From: Parascedosporium putredinis
Lineage: Eukaryota; Ascomycota; Sordariomycetes; Microascales; Microascaceae
Length of the DNA: 64,000 nt
NCBI GenBank assembly: GCA_949357655.1
Contig: CASHTG010000001.1
Span: forward strand, 3,968,001-4,032,000
Direction of reading: 5' to 3'
Shown here: piece after piece, positions 22,001 through 33,138 of the stretch
Position numbering within the stretch: the first letter of the stretch is position 1
Layout of the letters: every line of letters starts with the position of its first letter
The notes under the pieces: generated by a model
Told to the model about the DNA's origin: nothing
The model's database searches: none
What the model saw: the letters and a program-made list of their open reading frames with translations, nothing else
Program-made: the position numbers and the translations under genes

Positions 22001-25000
22001 GGCGATGTGACAGAGGCGCGGACGACGAAGCAAACATAAACAGGGGGTTCGGATGCAACACCTTGAGGATAATAAGGGTGTGCTGGAGGGTCGATCCTCT
22101 TATCGACATCTCCTTTCCTTGTTCTGCTTTTCGCATGGAGCCAGCACGCCAAGGCACCCTGCGATGGGAACCACCCAGATAGTCAACACCCGATTAGACC
22201 CAGGTCGTATTAGCGGTTTTCGCCCTGAGGCTGGCATGGGATTGATTCGATGGCGATTGTCAACTCAACCAGGGAGGGTGTGGGTTGGACTCGAGCTGGT
22301 AGGATTGCGAAGAGAGAGAGAGCCGAAAACCACACGTAGTATTACTAGGCAAGGATCGATTGAATGAGGTTCAATGTTCTCAATCAAGCTTCTATCATGT
22401 GGATAGTGTGGAGACACGGGAGTGTGGATTGATAGGAATCGAGTTGTAGTGTATGTCGTATTCGCAAGGCTCCCTTGATACTTCGTACCTCTGGTATCTC
22501 TGTAATTGTGAGCAGGGGCGACAGGTCTCCACCTGCCACTTGCACAGTCACTGTCAAATGAGGACCCGTTCAACGTTAATACTGGAGAAGCCGTTGCGGG
22601 TGGTGCACACCAATTTCAGGCTTAGACGGACATACATATCCACACACCATAATCCCGGACAGCCTCTATTATGATCTTGGCACACGAGTATTCCTGTCAG
22701 ACAAGGACGAGGTGACGAGATGCCTGCCGGCAATCTTCCCCGCCAAGCGCGCGGGCCACCTTTGCCCCCGTCTTCTGCTATCCATACCTCGGAAGATCCA
22801 ATGAGATCGCCTCATGTCCCATCTCCAAGGACAAAGGGCAACCGTCGCGGTCCTCTTCGTGTAACCTGGCGTAAGTGTGTGTTGCACCAAGTGTGCCTTT
22901 GATTCTACCTCGGTACACGTTTACTGTATTGCCTGCCTCAGCGAGGGAATGCCCCTTGTGTGTACATCGGTGATGCCGGGATGCTAGGGGTAACTCCACA
23001 AGATTGCCAATGTGGATTTCACGGCGACCTGTGACCACATACGGTCTACGTGTCCAGCGACGAAGTAATAGCCCATTCGTGCTCCCTAAACAAAATACAA
23101 GGTGAGGGTATTTGGGTTATCTCACGAGCCAAGGTGAAACAGCTACGTGTGTAACATCAGTGCACAATCCGGGTTTGGAGCGGAGGTGGCGTCCTGTTGG
23201 CTGAAGCCATCGGGCATCCATAGCCGTTAGTTGAATGGACCCGAAGACGCAGCTCATAAACGTTCATTCTAAAATGGGCTGACTCTTCCCCTCCCCTTCT
23301 TCCCCTTGATGGAGATCTCTTCCGAAATGACGAGGCTGCCGATGGCGTCTTGGTCCTCGTGTTCGGAGAAAGAGTGGGGCGGGGTCCGACGGGGAAGGGG
23401 AAGGGAAGGGAAGGGGAAGTGGCTGCCAACGTTGAAGCGGTCATCGGCCGCACGAGAGCGAATTAAAGGGCTTGGGAGCGACGAGACTAGTGTAGAGCCA
23501 AACAAAATCTCCCTTTCGCGGATTTCAATGCTGCTTCCCGATCAGGATTCTCTTTGGAAATCTCAGTGGCCGGAGTTCTCCTTGGCATTTCCGGCGTCGG
23601 GAAGCTGTGATGATGCTTCCGAAGTGATGACTGATGGAGCGGGCATTATGCTCGATGGGAGGTGGGCGGGCAGATCTTTGCCAAAACGAAGTTAGCGTGC
23701 ACCTACTACCGAAGTAGGCAAGTCCAGCATAGAGCATGGATGAGTGGAGTGGAATAAACAATGGATCAATCTCATTGCTTATTCCATGGTCATAAGTAGC
23801 CTTTATCACTTTTATTCTCACGTGCACTTCGCTCACAGGCCAGGCTTAGTTCAACCGTGGGGGTTTAATTCATTCAGAGCTTCACACGAAGAAAGAAAGA
23901 AAAAAAAAAAGAAAGAAAAAAGCGTCAGACGGCATATTATCTCTCCGAAATAAAAGGGAATGTGCCTTGACGAGTAAAGAAGCCCAGTCCCGTGCAATAT
24001 TCTTCAAGTAAGGATTTTACAGCTCATTTTATGATCACAAGGCCAAAGACGGCGATTCATCTTGCTCCGAGACTTTCTTTGCCCAATCGAAATTCGTGGA
24101 ATCGACAATGTGGATTGATCAACTTCCAGGGTTTGAAAGAAAGTGTACCTGCACAAGTCCCAAGTACATGTAGGGTGTGGCAGAGTCGTGGACCTGGTTT
24201 GCTGGTGAAGGCACCAGAGAAGAATGTTGCATCCATTGGATCGATGTGGCTTCTGGAAGCTTTCAGTGTTCTCTCTCATTCCTTCAAGGAGTTTGGAGTT
24301 ATTATTGCAGCACGTCCTGTCCCACCCCCAGGGGCAACCCGCGCCACCCTCCCCCGGTCCCCGGCCCCCGGTCCTGTCGGCCTACATCCGGGTACTCCAC
24401 CTTGATTCACGCTTCACCCGACCTAGTTGTCCAGGGCTGTCCTTCTTCTTTTTCCGCGTCCTCAGCCCCTTTCCTCACCATCCCAGTAGTTCGGCCTTTG
24501 TGTTGTCAATCTCGGATTTGTTTCTCCCCAACAATACCACCGGAGCCTGAGGCTGAAGCTTGCGATTTCGGTAATAGATCATTGACATAAGTAGTGACAG
24601 GAAGTGGATAAATCTTAAGGCCCATTAAACAATTGAGGGCTCAACATTGTGCCTCAACGTTGTGCATTATCGAGGCGGGTGGTGGGGCTGCGCTGTGCTG
24701 TGCTGTGGCAGGTCAAGCTTGAGGCGTCGTGCGGTCTTCACACGCATTCATCTCCCCGACACACTAACTTCGATTGCCATTATTTTGGGCACCGATATCG
24801 TCCGGGCCAATTGGGACCCCTTCCTTTTACGCGATTCCAATATCCCACTCGAGGAAGTTTCTGGCGGGGATTGAGCGTGGCGTACTCGGTCGGTAGATGC
24901 CACCACGTTCCCACAGGCTCAAGTCGAATTCTAGTGTAGGCTCTCGTTAAGCTAGCCGAGGGGCGCAAAAAGAAAGCCACCCGCTCCCCAAAGGTCGGGG

Positions 25001-25986
25001 AAACAAGGACGATCATCCGGCATGCAGCGGATGCAAACACATGTCTTCCCTAACTCTTGGGGAGATTGTGAAGTGGCGGGTGAGGATGTAGGGCAACAAA
25101 CGACAAAAGTTATGCAGGGGTTGATGGGCCGCCAGAGAATCATGGACCTCATAAAGTGAGGCAGCTAACGAGTCATCGTCCGTGAGGAAAATTCGCTCGA
25201 TTCTAGCGTACACTACACTAGATATGATCCTACATGTATGGTAGGGTCTAAACGGCACCAATACTGACCTCTCCAATGCCGTCCAAGGTTAGGCAACAGA
25301 CCACCGTTTAATTCTCAAGAAAGCTAAAGTGATTTCGCCACGGCAGGGCTGGCGTTTCCAGCCCCAAATTCTAGTATCATCCCGGCATCCCCGTCCTTGT
25401 TCAGCGCGTCAAGTGATTTTGCACATGATTTGATGAGCTCAAGCCGCGTCTTTAATTCCAGGATCGAGGAGATCGACGGAAAGGCTGTTGCTAGCGGGTG
25501 AGAGCAGGGGAGAGCAGGGGAGGGAAGCCAGGGGAAGAGGGAAAGGGGGGTGGCTCAATTCATAACAAGGGGATTGCCGAGTTATGCAAGCCATAGCGGT
25601 CAGCCCATGGGCCTGACCTGTCAAAAGAAAATATTAAAAGACCAAAAAAAAAAAAAAACCGGAGGCACGGGTTGTCTTGTGGCTCTACACACCATGTCCT
25701 CAAATCTCGGCGAGAAGCCATTCTTCTGCTCTGAACGTGAGCACGCGCCATCCGTGGGACTGGGTGTGGGCAGCAGTCAAGAAATCCTACACGTAGTATT
25801 AACATTGATTCGTTCATCCCAGCAGTCAGTGTACACGTCATCCTACCGTGTGCTCGAATCCTGCTCCCACCACATTTCCTGCCTAGCGAGCACAATGGAG
25901 GAGCGGACCCCTTTTCAGCGCAGGAGAGCATCAACGGCGCTTGTGGAACCTTGTTGTTCCTGCGAAGGACCTGAAGTCCTGCCGGG
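19033..25986. other. gene-poor region with palindromes and purine tract
   Basis: Seven kilobases with no supportable gene. It contains an 18-bp palindrome (19933-19950), a near-pure purine tract (20368-20465), TACATGTA sites at 19151, 21531, 24165 and 25231, and TACTTCG sites. I see no transposase, reverse transcriptase or long terminal repeat. Base composition looks similar to the rest, not an AT-rich RIP island. Confidence 0.45.
20368..20465 (+). repeat. 98-nt purine tract
   Basis: All bases are A or G except one C at 20433. It includes a 14-15 base A run and repeated GAAGAA and GGGAAAGAGG blocks. The long minus-strand open frame over it is only the poly-pyrimidine translation (Phe/Ser/Leu-rich). 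Confidence 0.85.
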
Positions 25987-26283
25987 TTAGGGAAAGGCAC
26001 TGATGGGCAGTATGACCACGGGTGCCCAGTTATGTTGTGGAACATCAACATCAATACCCACCCCACGTCTTTTCTCCTCGATACCCCCTCCGTCGCTAAG
26101 GTTCCTCCCTTTGCCTTTTTGCTTTTTCTTGTTTCCATTCCCGTCTCCTCCTCTAACCCGTGCTCCCCGTGACATGTTGTTCGCTGCACTCTTCGGCCCC
26201 CAACCGGTGTTTGCATCAGGCGGGCCTTGCCTAAGCGGCGCAAGATGCAAGATAAGAGACACGGCAAAGAGTGAAACAAACAT
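25987..26283 (-). CDS. possible small secreted Gly/Lys-rich protein
   Basis: An open frame of 98 codons from ATG 26283. It begins with a hydrophobic leader (MFVSLFAVSLILHLAPL) like a signal peptide, followed by a Gly/Lys/Arg-rich low-complexity region (GDGNGNKKKQKGKGR) and a short ordered tail. No domain is recognised. Longer frames overlap it on the same strand (25560-26279) without better features. It resembles the secreted candidate at 14938-15264 only in general layout. Chance frame is a real alternative. Confidence 0.28.
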   Translation of the reverse strand: MFVSLFAVSLILHLAPLRQGPPDANTGWGPKSAANNMSRGARVRGGDGNGNKKKQKGKGRNLSDGGGIEEKRRGVGIDVDVPQHNWAPVVILPISAFP

Positions 26284-26608
26284 GGCCCGGGGGCAGCTCG
26301 GGGATGTATCCTGTTGCCACCCGGAGCGAATCAAGCTCCCCGAACTTTGTGTATTTCTCTCTCGACATCAATGACATAGCGGAGCGATGGAGACTGCACC
26401 GGCATCTTCATCAGGCCTCGCCCTTTCGGTACCATGGTGGGTCCTAGGACAGGGCACAGCACGTCATGTCACACACACTCAATCCGTGGCGAACCCCGTC
26501 ATTTGACATTGCTGCCGCCTTTGTTCAGGCACTTAATCTATTTTCTCCGCCTCACAGGGCTTGCTCTTTACCTCGAGCCTCAGGGAGGAATTACCTCGTG
26601 CTGTCTAC

Positions 26609-28116
26609 TCATGTCACTGGCTCAAATTTGCCCGTTTTTTGATACTTGTCCCACATGCGCAGAAGACGCACCTCATCTGCCAGGGCCTCCATATTCCCAA
26701 ATGACACAATTGGCTTTCGCTCTTCCGGGACACTGTCCCACGCCGAGCATTGGGGTTCCTTCGCCTCGCCAACCACGGCCTCATTCTCGGTGAGCTTGAC
26801 GGGCACGAGGTCAAGGTTGTTTCTGTAGTTTTCGCCATCTGCTACTTCCTGAATCCAATTGAGAATGTGTTCATTGGCCCGGGGCAGGATGCACTCAATA
26901 AAGTAGTGCTCCCCGCTGCTGTAAACTGGGCATCCGAGTGCTGTGTGACCTGGGTAATCCTTATTTCCGCGATGCGTGGAGAGTAAGGCGCCTGTCGCTA
27001 CCGAAGACTCGACGAGATACACTCGAGCTCGCTTGCCTCAACTCGTTAGAAACTTTCTAGTTCAAATCAGCTCGTAACTAGTATGACATACCTCCTCCAA
27101 GAACTTCTTGAGCCCGTCACACCGTAACATGTCCACATGGTAACTCGGACCGAGCAGAGCCAGAGAATGAAGGCGGGGTCCATGGATGGCCCAGGAAAAG
27201 CCTTGGTCTAGGAAAGAGACCACAGCATCCCCACCGTCGCCGATTCCGATGATATCGATCTTGGCGATAGGACTCACGACAGCCTTGAAAACCTCGTCAA
27301 ACATGTACCTAACATGGCGGTAATGGTCTTCGTTCCCCGGTACCGAGTTGACTTGCGGCCGGTGAACTCGTTCAGTTTGTACCATACTCGGTGCCGGGAT
27401 CGCTAGCCACCGGCCCAGCTCAATGCTCCTTTTCCCTTCGGGCCACCAAAAGTCTGGCCCATGTTAGCCAAGATGATGCCTGGCGAGCTTTTATCCTCCC
27501 CAGAGCAGCGCTGCTCCTTGATCTTGCGTAAAGCCGGCACGACGCTGCCCTTGTCAACGCCACCTCGGCCATTGATGATTCGGAGGGCCAGCGTGCCGAG
27601 CATTTGGCTGGTCTCGCCAAAGATGACGACCACCCGACTCTTCTCCCTGATGTCGGGGCTCAAGAAAATGTCAACATGCGGCTGATCGCTCTGGATGCCT
27701 AAAGGAAGTCTAAGCTTTTGTAGCCCCTCCGCCTCGATGCGAGCATGGATGATGCCCTCAATAGCGCCTACGATCTCTCCGGCGTTAGCCGTGAAAGACC
27801 AAGCATGTCGTAGCGTTACGAGAATGTCAAGGATAGAGGGAGTTTATACTGTTGAAGCAGAACTTCTGCCGGTCATTGACGCGATCAAGAATATCAATAT
27901 GATATCTAAAGTACGTATCAGGCTGGTTAAGACTTCGAATTTCATCGACCTCGTTGATGAAGTAGCTGGGAGTTTGTGGCCATTAAGCATCAGCACATTC
28001 CCCTACACAGGCTGAAGCAAGACAAGATGCGGGAGGAAAATTACTTACCCCAATCCTTTTAGGTCGCAAGGAAACTCGGCGTCCGTTGGAAGCGCCGTCC
28101 ATGGTCGATAAAACAT
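26609..28116 (-). CDS. Arb2-domain protein
   Basis: Arb2-like fold protein. In fission yeast Arb2 belongs to the Argonaute siRNA chaperone complex, and the domain also forms C-terminal tails of some histone deacetylases; the role of stand-alone fungal copies is less clear. ATG 28116 opens MFYRPWTALPTDAEFP, then DLKGLGYFINEVDEIRSL, typical of the family start. Exons are 28116-28049, 27965-27092 and 27031-26609. Core motifs follow: VVIFGETSQMLGTLALRI, GIILANMGQTFWWPEGKRS (after repair), NSVPGNEDHYRHVRYMF, SGEHYFIECILPRANEHIL. Single-base losses occur at 27843-27845 (T run) and 27448-27451 (A run). The 60-nt second intron is inferred from smooth continuation FLEE/RARVYLVESS. It ends a collinear minus-strand pair with ATG29, 699 bp upstream. 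Confidence 0.9.
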
Positions 28117-28814
28117 GGTCGAAGAGACCCTTGGATCGTGATGGCAACGCGATATAACCACACGTGAACCAAGCTCCTGGCTACTTTTTAATGGAATTGT
28201 TCAATAGGCCAAGGGATCACAGGAGGCTATAGCTAGGCAGCGGTTAGAGGAATTGTCGATTCGGGGGCGGAGGTTGGTGCTGGGAAAAGAAAAGAAATCT
28301 TCCTGGAAGAATGGAGAAGAACGCATGAATCAGAATTCCCTTAAATACAGATTTCGTTTGTGGTCTTATGTATCAATTGTTCTAGCAAACAAGAGTCGCA
28401 CCTTCCATGCGCAATCGCCGCATCGGACTGAGCTTTTTCGGAAGAGATCGCTGGCCAGTTTCGCGTCGAGCAAACCGGGCTTGGAATTATAGCTCAACCA
28501 TTATGCAATCGACTTTATAAACCCACAGATAGATCACAATATTTGCTAAAAGACTACAGAGTGTACTGTTTTACGGGTTACGTTGGCGGCGATGAAGTTT
28601 ATTGCAACTAAAATTATTACGGCCACCAGTTCATCGATCTGAGGTGGCCGACTTCTGGATAGATACGTGGAATAGGGGAATGAAGTGGGATGAAGGAAAG
28701 GGTGGAAAGAGGTGAGAGTCCTAGATCAAAGGATCCCACCCTGGTAAATCAAAGATAGGTTCGAAATTACAGAAGCGTCAATCGACCAGTGAAGGCCCTA
28801 GCAAGGTCGACATG
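28117..28814. other. intergenic, ATG29 3' flank and Arb2 promoter
   Basis: About 700 bp between two minus-strand genes, with no gene seen. It should hold the ATG29 terminator and the Arb2-gene promoter. AT-rich stretches around 28500-28620 are the likeliest transcript-end region. Confidence 0.4.
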
Positions 28815-30330
28815 CTATTGATAAAACGCCGACATCTCCATTTCTTGAAACGAGATGTGCCAAACCGCTTCCCTTCCACGGTCATATAAACAGGGGTTAC
28901 GTGGTGATACAGACGACTCAATTCCCTTTCTAGGGACAAACCTTCTGCTAATAGATTGCGCGATGCTCAAGCGACTCCCAATTGCGCCGTCCTGAATTCC
29001 AGCCGCCAAGGCCTCCGCCATCGCGGATTGTGTAACGGACGAATCTAACGAGACAGAGTTAGTAAACGAAAACTGCGTATCCGCAAGCATAGCATATACA
29101 CAAAAGAAACCTACCATCAAGATCGCTAAAACTACTCCCCATGCTAGGAGTCCCTTCGCTACCCTCTCTTGATGTCTCCTTGCCCTTCCCTGAGCCACTG
29201 CGCCCCGAGAGTTGGGCAGCTCGAGGAGAGAGGGGACCGGACCCCGCACGACCACTTGTCTTGATAGCTCTCGGGACGATTGCCGCCGAGCCCGTCGACG
29301 AATCAGAAGTCTGAGAGCGATGAAGTCTTTGCTTTCCGAAGCTCTTCTGCTTTCCGTCCCCTCTTAGGGTAGACCCTAGGTCGGAAGAATCTTGTTGGTA
29401 GCCACCAAACGCAGGCTCAACGTCTTCCTCATCATCCCCGTAGGACGAAGGGTCGTCTTGCGTTGAAAATCGAGGAGGTCGGCGGATGATGCGCGACTGC
29501 GCGGGGCTGGAGCCATCCGAGTCGTCGGAGCTCGTGTCGGCAGGCCCCGGAGAGGGGGTTCGGGGTGCCATGGGTAAAGAGGAGATTCGGCGTCGTTGCC
29601 CGAGAGCTTCTCCGGGCCTGAGGACCTCTTTTCCCGGCCGTGGTGTCGAGCCGCCGCCTAGATTGTGTTGGAACGAGGGGGTGTTGCCGGAAGGGTTTCG
29701 AGAAATGTTGGGGCGATACGACGTGTCCACGGGCGTCCCTAACCCTCCGGTCGCTTCGGTTTTCGGGAAAGGGGAGTCGCGCCTCAAGGAAAGGGCTGAA
29801 ATGGTTCTCTGGTGGCCGGCGGGAAACTCGGTGCCCGGAATGGGGGATGGGGCTGCAGAGCCCTTGACAGCGGCTGCAGCCTTCCGAAGTTCATCTCTCA
29901 CCTGAGAGGCATGCTGCTCGGTTAGGTATGCTACCTGCCGGATGAGAAAGTCTACCGTGACTTCGAAGCGAGACGCTCTAGAGATTAATTAGCAACGTAG
30001 AGCATGGTAGAAATGAGGGCATGGCTCTCGGGCCAGGTCTCTAGCACGCACAAGTCGGTCCCTGGCAAGTCATCGTATCTCGTCAGCATGCCCTAGCATA
30101 GGAAAACTGCATATAATATTCTTACAGATGATTTGGGTCTTGGCTACTTTCGACAAGATTCTCCATAGCGCCTCATCTTTGCTAGAATCCCAGTTCACCT
30201 GGGCTGGTTAGCTACAAGGCTCCAGCGGCGCCGTACTAGGTGGGGCTCAGCGAGCTTACCGGCGGGGATCCACAAAATCCCCTCGAGGAATGGGAACTCG
30301 AACAAAGACTCGGTACAGAGGTTCTGGCAT
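28815..30330 (-). CDS. ATG29: autophagy-related protein 29
   Basis: Component of the Atg17-Atg31-Atg29 scaffold that starts phagophore assembly. The ATG at 30330 gives MPEPLYRVFVRVPIPRGDFV, the family start, then VNWDSSKDEALWRILSKVA and, across a predicted 10-nt microexon (30061-30052), WTDLASRFEV, then FLIRQVAYLTEQHASQVR. A long Ser/Pro/Asp-rich disordered middle follows, and the C-terminal SSFSDLDDSSVTQSAMAEAL and GSRLSIAQSIS motifs. Exons: 30330-30260, 30198-30126, 30061-30052, 29977-29115, 29044-28815. One C is missing in the run at 30264-30267 before the first donor. The reading frame runs about 45 residues beyond the usual C-terminus, so the true stop may be nearer and hidden by an indel. 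It shares a 533-bp divergent promoter with NUP53. Confidence 0.93.
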
Positions 30331-30863
30331 AATACCGAGGTCCCTTGGAGATGCTTCTCGAACGAACCTGATTTATTTACCGAGTAGAGATGGTTGAGAG
30401 ATGGGCATTGAGAAACCGAGCCTGGGAGGGACATCTGATGCAGGTCAGGCCCCAGCCTTTATCGATAAGAGCTGGGTTACATAAGCACATGCGGCTCAAG
30501 CAGATGAGGTTGAGTGTGGGTCACCAATGAAAATGAGGATCCCAAGGCACTCAGTTCCCTTCCTTTTGAGCGTTGCTGGGGCAGAATACCTCGAAAAGCG
30601 TCTAGGGGCAAAATTTCCAAGGCCAAGAGCTCAGGTCCACAACACCCAATCGTGGCGAACCCCTTCTTCATGACCACGCTCATCAAAAATCGAAGACGGA
30701 GTTGATTCATCAAATCTCTATTTTTTCGTAGAGGATCGAGAGAAGATTGCGCCATACACCAGGCGCGCAACAGTTCCTAGGTACTCGTTTCGATCCATCC
30801 CTCCTTTACTTCTTCCTTTTTCAGCGATCGAAGACGCGAACATCCGCACCTCGAACAACGACG
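30331..30863. promoter_or_regulatory. divergent promoter, ATG29 and NUP53
   Basis: 533 bp between two divergent ATGs. It must contain both promoters. The side next to NUP53 ends in a pyrimidine-rich leader (CTTTACTTCTTCCTTTTT near 30803-30820). No specific regulator site is assigned. Confidence 0.5.
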
Positions 30864-32250
30864 ATGGCGCCTTTAATTCTACACAACGTCCCCGATGACG
30901 AGTTATACGTCGGCGACGATGGCATCCAAAGACCATACGCGATGGTGTTCCCACAGTAAGTTCCGGCAGCTAAATCACGATTTTTCTTTTCTTTCCCAGG
31001 CCAACACAGCGATCAACGAGACGCTTGCATCTTCATAATGAGGCTGACGACGTGGACAGGCAAGATGGGCATACGGGTAGCACGCGATCGCGACGCGCCG
31101 TCGCGGAGACGGGATCCTTCGGAAAGTCGACAAGGCGAGCGAGATCGAGAACGGGGACGCCTGCTAAGAGAGATAATCCCACACTCGCAGCGGCCGACAA
31201 GGTCTTCGGAGAGTGGATAACGAATCAAACGGCGGCGCCCCCGACCAGCGCGACGGCGACGACTCCGGCCGCAAGGCGGCGTCGATGATGAATGCCGGGC
31301 TGGAAGAGGACCAGGCCGCCCAAAGCCGCCTCGTCAAGAAGGAGCCGACCGAAATAATTCTTCGGGGATATAGGAATTCGGACCAACAATACGCCGCTTT
31401 AAATCACTACGAGCAACTCGCGGGACGCATTTGCGAAGACTACCCTCGGCAGCCTCCACTAGACCGTACAAGATACAAGTCAGAATTGAGGGACCCTGCG
31501 TTCCTTCGCCAAAAGCCCCTGACGCCCGAAGAGAGGGCCAAGGTCAACATGGCGGCCGGAGGCGAGCACTGGGTCAAGGTCACGTTTGAGTCTGCCGACG
31601 CTGCGGAAGCCGCTCTCTACGCGTCGCCCCAAAGCATCCTGGGCCATATCGTCCACGCGGAGGCCTACCACGGCCACCCGCCGCAACGCGACGAGGCCGT
31701 TCCCGATCTCGAGAGCCTCGACGACCACCCAAGAGCCAAGTCTGTTCCCGGCGCTGCTCGACAAGGGCCCGGCCGCGAGCGCCACGATAAGAGGGCGGCG
31801 TCCGTCGTCGCCGATCCATTTGCGGAACCCTTCTCGAACCCGTTCGCCGACACCGCATCCCCCGACTCCCGCGTATCATCCTACACTCTCGACTCCAACA
31901 CGCTCTCTTCCGCCACCGTCACCGACTCCCGTTTTTCCCACTCCACGGCGATGGCGGACCGCCCCGCCGACAGCGTATTTTGCAGGAAGATCCCCACCGC
32001 GCGCAGGGCTACCCTCCTCCCGGCCGAACAAGCGCTCCTCCCACAACAATCTTTTACTCAGCGCATCGTCAATGCCATTCCCTTCCTCAAGTGGTTTAGC
32101 GGCTCCATGATAGGAAACGAGGTGCCCAGGACCGAGCTCGGCGACTTTGATTGGAACCGGGCCAGCTTGTACTGGAAGTTCATATGGTGGCTCGATGCCA
32201 CCTTTAACCTCTTTGGCGGAGAGATCCTGACGGCGGACAAGGAAGACTAA
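30864..32250 (+). CDS. NUP53: nucleoporin of the Nup53/Nup35 family
   Basis: Linker nucleoporin that binds the inner ring and pore membrane. Exon 1 (30864-30955) gives MAPLILHNVPDDELYVGDDG; intron 30956-31059; exon 2 runs to the stop at 32250. After a basic RRAVAETGSFGKSTRRARSR stretch comes the atypical RRM of this family: EIILRGYRNSDQQYAALNHY, AGRICEDYPRQPP, GEHWVKVTFESADAAEAAL, SILGHIVHAEAY. The C-terminus has SQRIV-type helix sequence NAIPFLKWFSGSMIG and SLYWKFIWWLDATFNLFGG, the amphipathic membrane-binding end. One A is missing at 31227-31229, shifting frame before the RRM. The length of about 435 residues is normal for filamentous fungi. Confidence 0.93.
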
Positions 32251-33138
32251 CGAGGGGAATTTGAAGGCCTTGTGGCGAGACTTTACCACACACACACATC
32301 CAAGCACTACAGTGCACTCTCACAAATGATGCACCTCTCATTCCCTTTTCCTGTCTCTTTTCCTCGGTTTCATTGAGCTCTAATCGTGTCAGCATGACGT
32401 TAGAAACTGCATAGATGCACTTAAACTTCAAAGTGGCCTTTCCCTTTTTTGTTCTACACATTTTTTTCCTTCCGAGAATTTACTCGAATGGGTACTAGCA
32501 AAACGGGGGCTTGGGAACGGTGTATATTTTCTTCCAGGGCGGCATTTACCCTCTTGCGGAGTTTTGTGTATCAAGCTATACACTTTTTCACATTGTGCTA
32601 GTGGGAGAAAAAGTGAAGCAGCCAAACAGATTAATAATGGATGGTTTCAATGTTCATGGACACCTCGACCCTTATCTCTCCTTTCCCCGGCTCCACCTCC
32701 CAACATGTGTTTCCGTGCGAGGCGCGCTTATGGGTTTGTGTCCACGTGCATGGGATGCTAGAATACATTCGGTCCCCTTCAACGTAGATGGCATTGGGTA
32801 TTACATGCAGGCTCTCCTGACTAGGCCACATAAAAATTTGGAAAAGATCCGATCCGACAGTTGGGTTCCATCATTTCGGAATGGAAGATACAATATAAAA
32901 GAATATACAAGCCTCCGCGTTCCCCTTAAACGCCTGTATTATGATGAGAGCCCCGCAGTTCAAAAGAAAAGGATCTACCAACGGTAGAAGGACAAAAGAC
33001 GAATAATAGGGAAACTCGGATAAATAAAACCCGCCCTATTAAGTTTCAAAACGGAAAGAAAGACAAGTGGCTCCAATCAAGTCGGTGCTTGCCGGTGTTG
33101 AACAATGGCAGCCTCTGTCTCGGTTAGTCCTCTCGGGA
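32251..33138. other. convergent intergenic, NUP53 and IVY1
   Basis: 888 bp between two convergent stop codons, T/A-rich in places (32455-32470, 32890-33060). It should hold both 3' UTRs. No gene supported; a 158-codon plus-strand frame (32511-32987) has no features. Confidence 0.45.

Noticed and set aside
25560..26279. 239-codon minus-strand open frame
   Set aside because: No domain. It is Cys/Arg-rich with a poly-Phe stretch from an A-run and has no splice support.
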